34,417 bases of DNA, from assembly GCF_016899775.1 (NCBI RefSeq), contig NZ_JACJJE010000035.1:1-34417 (forward strand). The letters are read 5' to 3'. The translations under genes were made by a program, and so were the position numbers. Numbering within the stretch: position 1 is the first letter of the stretch; every line of letters starts with the position of its first letter. Source of the stretch: Pseudoflavonifractor capillosus. GTDB taxonomy: Bacteria; Bacillota; Clostridia; Oscillospirales; Oscillospiraceae. The notes below the pieces were generated by a model. It saw nothing but the letters and a program-made list of their open reading frames with translations. It had not been told where the DNA came from and searched no databases. Shown piece by piece: positions 24,797 to 31,575 of this stretch.

Positions 24797-24838
24797 TGAT
24801 ACTTCAATGGTTTCAACCTTTAAATCGTTGAAGTATCA
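24797..24838. promoter_or_regulatory. Palindromic operator of the acyl-CoA synthetase gene
   Basis: TGATACTTCAA (24797-24807) and TTGAAGTATCA (24828-24838) form an 11-bp inverted repeat with a 20-base centre. The centre adds a further TTCAAC/GTTGAA pair. The block runs from the -10 box into the leader, a typical repressor site; in RNA it could also fold as a hairpin. Confidence 0.55.
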
Positions 24839-24863
24839 TAACCCATTTTTCGCCCTTTGTCAA
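24835..24863 (-). promoter_or_regulatory. Sigma-A promoter of the acyl-CoA synthetase gene
   Basis: Minus strand TTGACA (24863-24858), 17-base spacer, TATGAT (24840-24835). Confidence 0.82.
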
Positions 24864-24905
24864 GAGGTTCCTGCCCCTCCGGCACAAAAACAGGGCGGAC
24901 CGCCC

Positions 24906-24981
24906 GGTTCAGCTCAGAAGCATGTCCAGGTCCGCTACATCCAGCCCTGGCTGGAGGGCCAGGCTGATGCCGTAGCCGATG
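24906..24981 (-). pseudogene. Relic of a second gpr 3' end
   Basis: 76 bases match 25301-25376 (the gpr tail) at 71 positions. Read on the minus strand it encodes the same last 23 residues as gpr (IGYGISLALQPGLD to MLLS) plus the stop, and all five base differences are synonymous. It is therefore the end of a once-functional, diverged gpr allele, separated from the intact gene by the hairpin array. Confidence 0.8.
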
Positions 24982-25058
24982 CTCCCAACGCCCTAACAAA
25001 GTGCGCTGGGCAGCCTGTCAAAAAACGGTTGGCCAACAGGTTCGGAAGGAAAGATAGT

Positions 25059-25284
25059 GTGAAAGAAAACCGTCAGGGTTGTCTTTCACGTGCAATCAAA
25101 CCACTTTTCAGAACGTTTTAACGTTCTGAAAAGTGCGGTCAGCTTGTCGAAAAAGTCTTTTTCGACAAGCTGGGCGTTGGGGACCCGTTGGGATTGAAAT
25201 GCTCGGCGGAAGTAAATTCCGCCTCCGCCAAGGTTTGCCTGCGGCAAACGCTTGACGCGCTTCGCGCGTGGGGGCTGCGCCCCC
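25059..25284. repeat. Hairpin array 1: seven consecutive palindromes
   Basis: Seven stems stand nearly end to end: 25059-25089; 25102-25135 (16 bp, 2-base loop); 25140-25172 (15 bp); 25205-25223; 25233-25249; 25255-25269; 25270-25284. The spacer between the third and fourth is 32 bases. No protein motif is seen. The array lies between gpr and its relic tail. Its third hairpin shares TGTCGAAAAAGTC with the last long hairpin of array 2 (29098-29375). The unit may end transcription or be a mobile palindromic repeat. Nothing is recognised at 24982-25058 beyond the GTTGGCCAAC palindrome near 25028. Confidence 0.75.
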
Positions 25285-25303
25285 GCAAAGTCATCGGCTC
25301 GGT

Positions 25304-26194
25304 TCAGCTCAGAAGCATGTCCAGGTCCGCTACATCCAGCCCCGGCTGGAGGGCCAAACTGATTCCATAGCCGATGACTTTGGCCAGATCGTCCACCTGG
25401 CTGTCGATGTCCTTGGGGGTGACCAGCAGATCCCGCCCCTCTCCCAGAGGGGGCAGCTCCTCCTGCCCCAGCAGGTCGGCGGCCAGGGTGGACGCGTCCA
25501 CCACCGTGGGCACCCCCACCGCCAGCACCGGCACCCCCAGGGAGGCCCGGTCCAGGGCCCACCGGTGATTGCCCACCCCGGAGCCGGGGGCGATCCCCGT
25601 GTCGGACAGCTGCACCGTCCGGCACAGCCGCTTCAGAGACCGGGAGGCCAGGGCGTCCACCGCCACCACGCAGGCGGGTTTCAGCCTCCGGCACACCGCC
25701 TGGACCAGCTCCCCGCTCTCCATCCCCGTGGTGCCCAGCACCCCGGCAGACAGAGAGGCCACCGGCCGGAAGGCCCCGAAGTGCTCTGGAATCTGCTCCA
25801 CCAGGTGGCGGGTCACCAGGGTGTGCTCGTGGACCTTGGGGCCGATGGCGTCGGGGGTGATGGCCCGGTTGCCCAGCCCCACCACCAACACCAGCCCCCG
25901 GTCGGGCACGCCGTCCATGAGCTGGGCCAGCTCTCCCCCCACCGCCCGGGCCGCCCGGGGAAAGGCGCCCTCCTCCCGGCGGGCCAGGCCGTCCATGGTG
26001 AGGGTCACATACCGCCCCGCCGGCTTGCCCAGGGCCTTCTCCCCCCGCTCGTCCAAAATCTCCACCGTCTCCGTCAAAAAACCCTCCCGGGTCTCCGTGA
26101 AGGCCGCCACCCCCTCCAGCCTGGCGGTCTGCCGGGCGCTCTCCTCCCACAGCTCCTTGGCCTCCAGGGCCAGGTCTGTTCTCCGCTGGCGCAT
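25304..26194 (-). CDS. gpr: Germination protease GPR (spore endopeptidase)
   Basis: A 296-residue A25-family protease that degrades small acid-soluble spore proteins early in germination. The N-terminus has RRTDLALEA, the self-processing site typical of GPR precursors. Core family segments are VVGLGNRAITPDAIGPKV (about 103-120), VASLSAGVLGTTGMES and ALDRASLGVPVLAVGVPTVVDA. AAGGAGG lies 8 bases before the ATG. In sporeformers gpr is made in the forespore under sigma-G/F; I found no confident promoter of that type. A diverged copy of its tail lies about 400 bases downstream, so the gene may have been replaced by recombination. It shows that the host is a sporeformer. The usual spoIIP neighbour is missing. 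Confidence 0.94.
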   Translation of the reverse strand: MRQRRTDLALEAKELWEESARQTARLEGVAAFTETREGFLTETVEILDERGEKALGKPAGRYVTLTMDGLARREEGAFPRAARAVGGELAQLMDGVPDRGLVLVVGLGNRAITPDAIGPKVHEHTLVTRHLVEQIPEHFGAFRPVASLSAGVLGTTGMESGELVQAVCRRLKPACVVAVDALASRSLKRLCRTVQLSDTGIAPGSGVGNHRWALDRASLGVPVLAVGVPTVVDASTLAADLLGQEELPPLGEGRDLLVTPKDIDSQVDDLAKVIGYGISLALQPGLDVADLDMLLS

Positions 26195-26364
26195 ATGGGT
26201 CCCCTCCTTATATAAATTTGTGTGCCCCTCCCCCGCCGGGTCCCGCCCGGACCCCGGCCGCTCCCCGGGGGCGGGCGTCTGCTCCCCTTAGTCTGTCCGC
26301 CACCCAGCGGATTTTTGCACAGGAGGACAGGAAAAACCTTTTTCTAATTTTCTGAAAAAAACAG

Positions 26365-26393
26365 TTGCTTTTTCCAGACCTCAATGTTATAAT
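26365..26393 (+). promoter_or_regulatory. Sigma-A promoter of rpsT
   Basis: TTGCTT (26365-26370), 17-base spacer, TATAAT (26388-26393). Confidence 0.8.
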
Positions 26394-26459
26394 ACATATC
26401 CGCACAGAGTTTCGATACTCAAATCATACTTTATTTTAAAATCGGAGGAGGTGTTTGGT

Positions 26460-26723
26460 TTGCCGAATATCAAGTCTGCCAAGAAGCGTGTCCTGGTATC
26501 CCAGACCAAGGCCATGCAGAACAAGGCCGCGAAGTCCGCGCTGAAGACCGAGATCAAGAAGTTTGAGGCCGCGGTGGCGGAAGGCAACCGCAGCGAGGCC
26601 GATGTCGCTTACAAGGTGGCGGTCAAGGCGGTGGACAAGGCTGCCGCGAAGGGCCTGCTGCACAAGAACAATGCCGCCCACAAGAAGAGCAGCATGACCA
26701 TCAAGCTGAGCAAGCTGGCCTGA
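26460..26723 (+). CDS. rpsT: 30S ribosomal protein S20
   Basis: An 87-residue, lysine/alanine-rich protein that binds 16S rRNA early in 30S assembly. The sequence MPNIKSAKKRVLVSQ at the start and the HKNNAAHKKSSM segment near the end are diagnostic. I use the TTG at 26460 as start, because it gives the conserved MPNIKSAKKR N-terminus; the GTG at 26451 would overlap the GGAGGAGG ribosome binding site. A UUG start is also known for E. coli rpsT, where the weak start is part of autoregulation, so the same may apply here. The gene is monocistronic and divergent from gpr. In sporeformers rpsT and gpr are classic neighbours. Confidence 0.95.
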   Translation: MPNIKSAKKRVLVSQTKAMQNKAAKSALKTEIKKFEAAVAEGNRSEADVAYKVAVKAVDKAAAKGLLHKNNAAHKKSSMTIKLSKLA

Positions 26724-26746
26724 GTTTCTGTTTGTAGGCAAGGTAC

Positions 26747-26771
26747 AAGCCGTCTGCGTTGCAGGCGGCTT
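26747..26771 (+). terminator. Terminator after rpsT
   Basis: An 11-bp stem with one G-T pair (26747-26757 with 26761-26771), a 3-base loop, followed by a T-run. Confidence 0.82.
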
Positions 26772-26813
26772 TTTGCTTTTCCCGAAAAACCGCCCGAATT
26801 TTCGCCCGTTCCC

Positions 26814-26822
26814 TGCTATCCT
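26814..26822 (+). promoter_or_regulatory. Possible extended -10 promoter of the yihY-like gene
   Basis: TGC followed by TATCCT (26817-26822), 38 bases before the ATG. No clear -35 box is seen. Confidence 0.35.
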
Positions 26823-26860
26823 TGATCCTGGTCCCACCATCCGGAGAGGAGGTCCCCGCC

Positions 26861-27733
26861 ATGCGCGGAGCGTTTTTCCAGCTGCCCCCGGTGCTCTTTG
26901 TCCGGGATATGGTCCAGACCTACGGCCGTCTGGGGGTGTCCCGGGCCGCCGCCTCCCTGGCCTATTTTTTGATTTTGACCCTCTTTCCCCTGCTTGTGTG
27001 CGTCAACTTCTTCATCGGCCTGCTGGAGCTGGACCCGGAGGCGGTGTTCTCCGCCCTGGACCCTCTGCTGCCCCGGGAGAGCCTGTCCATCATCCTGGAG
27101 TATCTCACCTATGTCTCCGGCATCCCCCAGAGCCAATCCACCCCTCTGCTCCTGGCCAGCCTGTTCACCATCCTGCTCTCCGCCTCGGCGGGGCTGCGCA
27201 CCCTGCTGAAAACCATGGACGAGCTCTATCAGGTCCGCCACGTCAGCAGCCTGCGCCGGGTGGCGGTCAGCGTGATCCTCTCCCTGCTCTTTCTGCTGAC
27301 CATCTATCTGTCCATTGTGGTCATCTTCACCGGGGATTGGTTTTTCCAGGTGCTGGAGGAGCGCCTGCCCCCTCCCCTGGCCGAGCTGATCCCCCTGCGG
27401 CTGCTGTCCCAGCTGTGGGGCTGGCTGCGCTACCTGCTGCTGTTCTTCTGCGTGCTGCTGCTGGTGCTGGCGGTGTACCGCATGGGCACGCCGCCCCCCC
27501 TCCGCCGGGAGAAAAAGGTCCTGCGCCTCACCGCCCTCCTCTCCGCCGGGGCCCTGGTGGCCTGCTCGGTGCTGTTCTCCTGGTTCATCGGCATGTCCTC
27601 CCGGTACTCCCTGGTGTACGGCTCCCTGGCCTCCCTGATCATCCTGCTGGTGTGGCTGTACTTCTGCGGAAACATCCTCCTGGCGGGGGCGGTGGCCGGG
27701 CGGGTGTGGTTCCGGCGGCGGGATGGGAGCTGA
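26861..27733 (+). CDS. YihY/BrkB-family membrane protein
   Basis: A 290-residue integral membrane protein with about six membrane segments. The N-terminal YGRLGVSRAAASLAYFLILTLFPLLVCV segment is the family hallmark, as is the late SLVYGSLASLIILLVWLYF segment followed by GNILLAGA. The family was once called ribonuclease BN by mistake; its function remains unsettled, and export of lipids or small molecules has been proposed. The ATG at 26861 is preferred because AGGAGG precedes it by 8 to 9 bases and the membrane topology then begins normally; a longer open frame runs back to 26759 through the rpsT terminator. It stands alone between rpsT and the rpsF operon. Confidence 0.88.
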   Translation: MRGAFFQLPPVLFVRDMVQTYGRLGVSRAAASLAYFLILTLFPLLVCVNFFIGLLELDPEAVFSALDPLLPRESLSIILEYLTYVSGIPQSQSTPLLLASLFTILLSASAGLRTLLKTMDELYQVRHVSSLRRVAVSVILSLLFLLTIYLSIVVIFTGDWFFQVLEERLPPPLAELIPLRLLSQLWGWLRYLLLFFCVLLLVLAVYRMGTPPPLRREKKVLRLTALLSAGALVACSVLFSWFIGMSSRYSLVYGSLASLIILLVWLYFCGNILLAGAVAGRVWFRRRDGS

Positions 27734-27777
27734 TTTGCCTCCAGAGCCGCATTTTTTGGAAAAACAAGAAAATTCCC

Positions 27778-27805
27778 TTGACATTTTCCCAAAATCTTAT
27801 ATAAT
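27778..27805 (+). promoter_or_regulatory. Sigma-A promoter of the rpsF-ssb-rpsR operon
   Basis: TTGACA (27778-27783), 16-base spacer, TATAAT (27800-27805): both boxes perfect. Confidence 0.85.
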
Positions 27806-27844
27806 AGTTAAGCCTGTTTCCAGATACAAACGGGCACATCCCTT

Positions 27845-27865
27845 GCTCCCGGCTGTTCCGGGGGC
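27845..27865 (+). promoter_or_regulatory. rpsF leader hairpin, possible S6:S18 autoregulatory site
   Basis: GCTCCCGG and CCGGGGGC form an 8-bp stem (one T-G pair) with a CTGTT loop, 13 bases before the AGGAGG of rpsF. Leaders of rpsF operons in many bacteria bind the S6:S18 dimer at a hairpin with a CCG element; the match here is only by position and general form. Confidence 0.3.
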
Positions 27866-27887
27866 CATAAGACCATAAGGAGGTGCA

Positions 27888-28190
27888 ATGACAATGGCAA
27901 AGATCAATGCAAACTACGAGGCGCTGTATATCCTGGACCCCTCTCTGAGCGAGGAGCAGATTGCCGCCCTGGTGGCCCGGTTCCAGTCCGTGGTGGAAGC
28001 CAACGGCACTGTCTCCGAGGTGAACGAGTGGGGCAAGCGCCGTCTGGCCTACCCCATCAACGACCTGATGGAGGGCTACTACGTGCTGATGACCTTCAAC
28101 GCCGCCGCGGCCATCCCCGCTGAGCTGGACCGTATCTTCCGGATCACCGACGGCGTGATGCGTTCCCTGATCGTCTGCAAGGACCAGTAA
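27888..28190 (+). CDS. rpsF: 30S ribosomal protein S6
   Basis: A 100-residue protein that pairs with S18 on the 30S platform. The segments ANYEALYILDPSLSEEQI at the start and WGKRRLAYPINDLMEGYYVLMTF in the middle are diagnostic. Two in-frame ATGs compete: 27888 is 4 bases after AGGAGG and 27894 (giving MAKINANYE, 98 residues) is 10 bases after it; the second matches relatives a little better. It is the first gene of the conserved rpsF-ssb-rpsR operon, 15 bases ahead of ssb. Confidence 0.95.
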   Translation: MTMAKINANYEALYILDPSLSEEQIAALVARFQSVVEANGTVSEVNEWGKRRLAYPINDLMEGYYVLMTFNAAAAIPAELDRIFRITDGVMRSLIVCKDQ

Positions 28191-28205
28191 GGAGAGGGCA
28201 CAGCT

Positions 28206-28715
28206 ATGCTCAACAAGATTTTCCTGATGGGCCGTCTGGCCCGTGACCCGGAGCTCCGCCGGACCCAGACCGGGACCCCTGTGGCCTCGTTCCGTCTGGC
28301 TGTGGACCGGGACTTTAAGGATCGCAACACCGGCGAGCGGGCCACCGACTGGATCGATGTGGTGGCCTGGCGCCAGACCGCCGAGTTTGTCAGCCGCTAT
28401 TTCACCAAGGGCCGCATGGCCGTGGTGGAGGGCCGGCTGCAAATCCGCGACTGGACCGACAAAGACGGCAACAAGCGCACCACCGCCGAGGTGGTGGCCG
28501 ACCAGGTCTACTTTGGCGACTCCAAGCGGGACGGCGACGGCGGAGGATATGGCAATTCCGGCTATTCCTCCGGCGGCTACTCGGGCGGAGGATATGCTTC
28601 CTCCGGCGGTTATTCCGCCCCGGCCGCGCCCGCGGCACCCTCCGGCTTTGGCGCCCCTGCGGGCGGCGACCAGTTTGCCGAGCTCTCTGACGACGACGGC
28701 GAGCTGCCGTTTTAA
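28206..28715 (+). CDS. ssb: Single-stranded DNA-binding protein
   Basis: A 169-residue SSB that coats single-stranded DNA in replication, repair and recombination as a tetramer. The OB-fold fills residues 1 to about 105 (MLNKIFLMGRLARDPELR, then TDWIDVVAWRQTAEFV). A flexible glycine/serine/tyrosine-rich linker with repeats of the SGGYSGGGY kind spans about 112-140. The tail DDDGELPF is the acidic tip that recruits partner enzymes. It lies between rpsF and rpsR, the universal Firmicute order, and appears to be the housekeeping copy. Confidence 0.96.
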   Translation: MLNKIFLMGRLARDPELRRTQTGTPVASFRLAVDRDFKDRNTGERATDWIDVVAWRQTAEFVSRYFTKGRMAVVEGRLQIRDWTDKDGNKRTTAEVVADQVYFGDSKRDGDGGGYGNSGYSSGGYSGGGYASSGGYSAPAAPAAPSGFGAPAGGDQFAELSDDDGELPF

Positions 28716-28752
28716 CTTTGACCGTATCTGGTCGTAAAAGGAGGTTTCTCTC

Positions 28753-28998
28753 ATGGCTATGGAACGTGATAACCGCGCCCCCCGCGGCCGCAAGCGCCGC
28801 AAGGTCTGCGCCTTCTGCGTGGACAAGGTGGAGTGCATCGACTACAAGGACGCCGCCAAGCTGCGCCGCTACACCTCTGAGCGGGGCAAGATCCTGCCCC
28901 GGCGCACCACCGGCACCTGCGCCATGCATCAGCGTCAGCTGACCGAGGCCATCAAGCGCGCCCGCCAGGTCGCCCTGCTGCCCTACGTCACCGACTGA
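28753..28998 (+). CDS. rpsR: 30S ribosomal protein S18
   Basis: An 81-residue basic protein of the small subunit, partner of S6. The [20 protein letters not shown] and [12 protein letters not shown] segments are typical. It is a zinc-ligand (C+) form of S18: the cysteines of CAFC, one in VEC and the Cys/His of TCAMH could hold a zinc ion; many bacteria also have a C-minus copy used under zinc limitation. AGGAGG-like sequence precedes the ATG. It is the last gene of the operon and a strong terminator follows. Confidence 0.96.
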   Translation: MAMERDNRAPRGRKRRKVCAFCVDKVECIDYKDAAKLRRYTSERGKILPRRTTGTCAMHQRQLTEAIKRARQVALLPYVTD

Positions 28999-29026
28999 TC
29001 TGCGCCGCAGATTCATCCCTGATTTC

Positions 29027-29057
29027 AAACGGGAGTCCGCTTTGCGGACTCCCGTTT
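29027..29057 (+). terminator. Terminator of the rpsF-ssb-rpsR operon
   Basis: A 14-bp stem (29027-29040 with 29044-29057), a 3-base loop, then T-run. Confidence 0.93.
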
Positions 29058-29097
29058 TTTACCGGCTGCGCACCACCACTTTTCCCGGCATGCCAAA

Positions 29098-29375
29098 AGC
29101 CCGCACGGAAGTTCCGTGCGGGCTTTCTCATGTCGAAAAACTTGTGCAGAATCAAATCCGCCTGAGACAGGGCGGGGGAGCTCGAGGGGGCAGCCGCCCG
29201 CCTCGAATGGGATCAAATGCCCCGGAAGCCTTGCCGTGCAAGGATTCCGGCGAGCGAAGCAAGGACTTTTGCGCCGAACAGCGGCGCAAAAGTAATGGCA
29301 TTTTTGCAGGCTGTCGGAAAAGTCCTTTGGACTTTTTCGACAGCCTGGAGCCCGCACGGAAGTTCCGTGCGGGCT
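29098..29375. repeat. Hairpin array 2: six palindromes bounded by two identical hairpins
   Basis: Stems at 29098-29124, about 29182-29206, 29222-29250, 29266-29292 (11 bp), 29307-29347 (19 bp with one G-T pair) and 29349-29375. The first and last are the same 27-base palindrome (AGCCCGCACGGAA...). The first has a T-tract on the minus strand and the last on the plus strand, so both could end transcripts coming through the array, from either side. The motif ATCAAAT recurs between stems (29151 and 29212). No protein motif is present. Confidence 0.75.
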
Positions 29376-29394
29376 TGCTTTTTTAACCGGCGCC

Positions 29395-30681
29395 TCAGGC
29401 GGCCTTGCCCAGAGTCTTCTGGCTGCCGGTGTGGTAGATGGGCTTCCACTCCACCTTCCGGACCAGAGCGGCCAGGGAGATGGGGATGTAGGTAAACATG
29501 AACAGAGGGAAGGTAAAGACGTACAGGATCTTCTTGTAATTGGGGATCTGGATCTGCTTCCACTCACACAGGACGGTGAGCAGGCCGTACAGGAGCAGGC
29601 CGAAGTAAAAGCTGCTCACTGTGGACACCATGAAGCTGCCGGACACGTCCAGGATGGCGCGGATGATGTACATGGGCTGACCCAGGCAGGCGAGGCACAC
29701 CACCAGGTTGAAGGCGATGGTGACCAGGGTGAGCAGCATGCCGGGGGCCACGGTCATAAACATGTCGTAGCAGGACCAGCTCTTCCGGCTGGGCTTGCGG
29801 CAGAAGCCCTTGACCAGCTGCATGCCGTACTTGGCGTCCACCTGATAGAACCCCTTGGACCAACGCAGCCGCTGGTCCCAGGACTGCTGGAAGGCGGTGG
29901 GCTGCTCGTCATAGATGACCGCCTTGTCGCAGTAGCCGATGCGGCGGCCCTTCAGGGCGCAGCCCACGGAGAACTCGATGTCCTCGGTGAGCAGATGGTA
30001 GGGCCAGCCCTTGTTCTCCCGGATCACGTCGGCGGAGATCAGGAAGCCGGTGCCCGACACGTGGCAGTTGGTGCCCAGAAGCATCCGGGGGAAGTTGAGG
30101 AAGCGGGCCTCCCGCAAAAACCAGATGGCGTAGCCGGCGGAGATCCAGTTGGCCCCGAAGTTCCGGGAGTTGCGGTAGCAGGTGATGGCCCCATAGCCGC
30201 CCTGGTCATAGACCTTGTTCATCTCCAGCACGAAGTTGGGGTCCACCAGATTGTCCGCATCAAAGATAAAATAGGCGTCGTACTGATCCCGGCCCTCCCG
30301 GGCCAGGGTCCGGAACAGGAAGTTCAGGGCGTAGCCCTTGCCCTTCTTGCTCTGATTGAACCGCTCATAGACGATGGCCCCCGCCCGCCGGGACACCTGG
30401 GCGGTGTCGTCGGTGCAGTTGTCGGCCACCACGTATATGTCCAGCAGATGGGCGGGATAATTCTGCTGCTTTAAGCTTTGAATCAGTTCTCCAATCACCC
30501 CCGCCTCGTTCCGGGCGGAGATCACGGCGGCGTAGCGGTGGTACTGGGCCGCCTCCGCCTGCTTCCAGCGGCGGCGCTTCACCAGGCCGATCACCAAATA
30601 AACCAGCTGATAAAAATAGGCCACGGTGAACAGAACAGCTAGGAATAGGTTGAAGGACTCAACCAATCGAATCATATTCAT
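29395..30681 (-). CDS. Membrane glycosyltransferase family 2 (processive type)
   Basis: A 428-residue membrane enzyme that transfers sugars from nucleotide donors, probably to a growing polysaccharide at the inner membrane. An N-terminal membrane segment (about 8-33) is followed by a GT-A domain: VISARNEAGVIGELI, the DAD metal/nucleotide motif (141-143), TED (232-234, catalytic base) and QRLRW (270-274), the last being the mark of processive synthases such as cellulose, hyaluronan and poly-GlcNAc synthases. Three or so membrane segments follow (about 310-400). The ATG at 30681 has AAAGGTG 8 bases upstream. No polysaccharide partner genes adjoin, so the product is unknown. Hairpin array 2 lies at its 3' end. 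Confidence 0.9.
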   Translation of the reverse strand: MNMIRLVESFNLFLAVLFTVAYFYQLVYLVIGLVKRRRWKQAEAAQYHRYAAVISARNEAGVIGELIQSLKQQNYPAHLLDIYVVADNCTDDTAQVSRRAGAIVYERFNQSKKGKGYALNFLFRTLAREGRDQYDAYFIFDADNLVDPNFVLEMNKVYDQGGYGAITCYRNSRNFGANWISAGYAIWFLREARFLNFPRMLLGTNCHVSGTGFLISADVIRENKGWPYHLLTEDIEFSVGCALKGRRIGYCDKAVIYDEQPTAFQQSWDQRLRWSKGFYQVDAKYGMQLVKGFCRKPSRKSWSCYDMFMTVAPGMLLTLVTIAFNLVVCLACLGQPMYIIRAILDVSGSFMVSTVSSFYFGLLLYGLLTVLCEWKQIQIPNYKKILYVFTFPLFMFTYIPISLAALVRKVEWKPIYHTGSQKTLGKAA

Positions 30682-30746
30682 ATCAAATCACCTTTAAGTC
30701 TGTTGTTGGAACAAAGGGCGCAGCATACTCCCGCTGCGTGAACACT

Positions 30747-30774
30747 ATCATAGCACGCTTTTTAAATATTACAA
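30747..30774 (-). promoter_or_regulatory. Sigma-A promoter of the glycosyltransferase gene
   Basis: Minus strand TTGTAA (30774-30769), 16-base spacer, TATGAT (30752-30747), with an extended -10 TGC. The leader can form a CGCAGC/GCTGCG hairpin. Confidence 0.65.
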
Positions 30775-31022
30775 GATTATTTCCTCACTCTTAATGAAAA
30801 GTTAAGAGAATATTCATAATTTTCCTCCGCTAAAGTAACAAAATTAACGCATTTTTGGCATTTTTGAAACCAAATTTGTATATTTTCCCAATGAGCTGAA
30901 AATCTGCCCCTTAAAATTCCGCCCCATGTATTTAATATTTTTGTAACAAGTTGAGGAAAATGTGAAGCCCCGGCAGAGGCTCCCACCTCCCCCGCCCCGG
31001 AGAAAAATTTTTGCGCTCCCGC
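30775..31022. other. AT-rich intergenic region
   Basis: This stretch is much richer in A and T than the rest of the window. It separates the divergent glycosyltransferase and sigma-factor genes. No gene is seen; it may bind regulators or nucleoid proteins. Confidence 0.45.
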
Positions 31023-31046
31023 AACATTTTCCCCTCCGAATGCGTC
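31023..31046 (+). promoter_or_regulatory. Candidate ECF-type promoter of the sigma-factor gene
   Basis: GCAACATT with AAC at 31023-31025, a 17-base spacer, then CGTC at 31043-31046. The AAC-N16/17-CGTC pattern is the classic ECF sigma promoter and suggests that the sigma factor activates its own operon. The gene starts at 31082 after GGGAGG. Confidence 0.5.
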
Positions 31047-31081
31047 TGGACGGATAGAGAGAGCAGAAGGGGGAGGACGCC

Positions 31082-31543
31082 ATGGGAGACCGCACTGACA
31101 ACTGGGAGGAGCTGGTCCAGTCCCAGGAGAACCGCCTGTACCGGGCGGCCCTGGCTATTCTGGGCAGCCGTCAGGAGGCCGAGGACGCGGTGCAGGACAC
31201 ATTTCTGGCCTTTTGGGAGAAGGCGCCGGAGGGCCTGAGGGACGAGGGGGCCTGGCTCATGCGGGTGCTGGTCAACAACTGCCGCAGCCGTCTGCGGACG
31301 TCCAGGAGGCGGGAGACCCTGCCTCTGTGGGAGGAACTGCCCGCCCCGGAACCGGCGGAGCGCCCCCTGTGGGAGGAGCTTCGGGCACTCCCGCCTCAGG
31401 ACCGGGCCGCGATCCACCTATTTTATTATGAGGGCTTCTCCACCCAGGAGATCGCCCGCATCCTGAAATGCCGCCCGGGTACGGTCCGCTCCCGCCTGTC
31501 CCGGGCCCGGGAGCGGCTGCGGGAGCTTTTGGACCCGAAATAG
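31082..31543 (+). CDS. ECF-family RNA polymerase sigma factor
   Basis: A 153-residue group 4 sigma-70 factor. Region 2 (about 12-75) holds the EAEDAVQDTFLAFW segment that reads the -10 and binds core polymerase. Region 4 (about 98-150) holds the FSTQEIARILKCRPGTVRSRLSRAR helix-turn-helix that reads the -35. Such factors are held inactive by a partner anti-sigma, usually the next gene; here a membrane protein follows after 32 bases. GGGAGG is 5 bases before the ATG. The signal is unknown. Confidence 0.92.
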   Translation: MGDRTDNWEELVQSQENRLYRAALAILGSRQEAEDAVQDTFLAFWEKAPEGLRDEGAWLMRVLVNNCRSRLRTSRRRETLPLWEELPAPEPAERPLWEELRALPPQDRAAIHLFYYEGFSTQEIARILKCRPGTVRSRLSRARERLRELLDPK

Positions 31544-31575
31544 GCTTATATTCCATAACAGAGAGGAGTATCAGC

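Noticed and set aside
25059-25284. CRISPR array
   Set aside because: The palindromes differ from one another and there are no equal-length spacers or repeated units.
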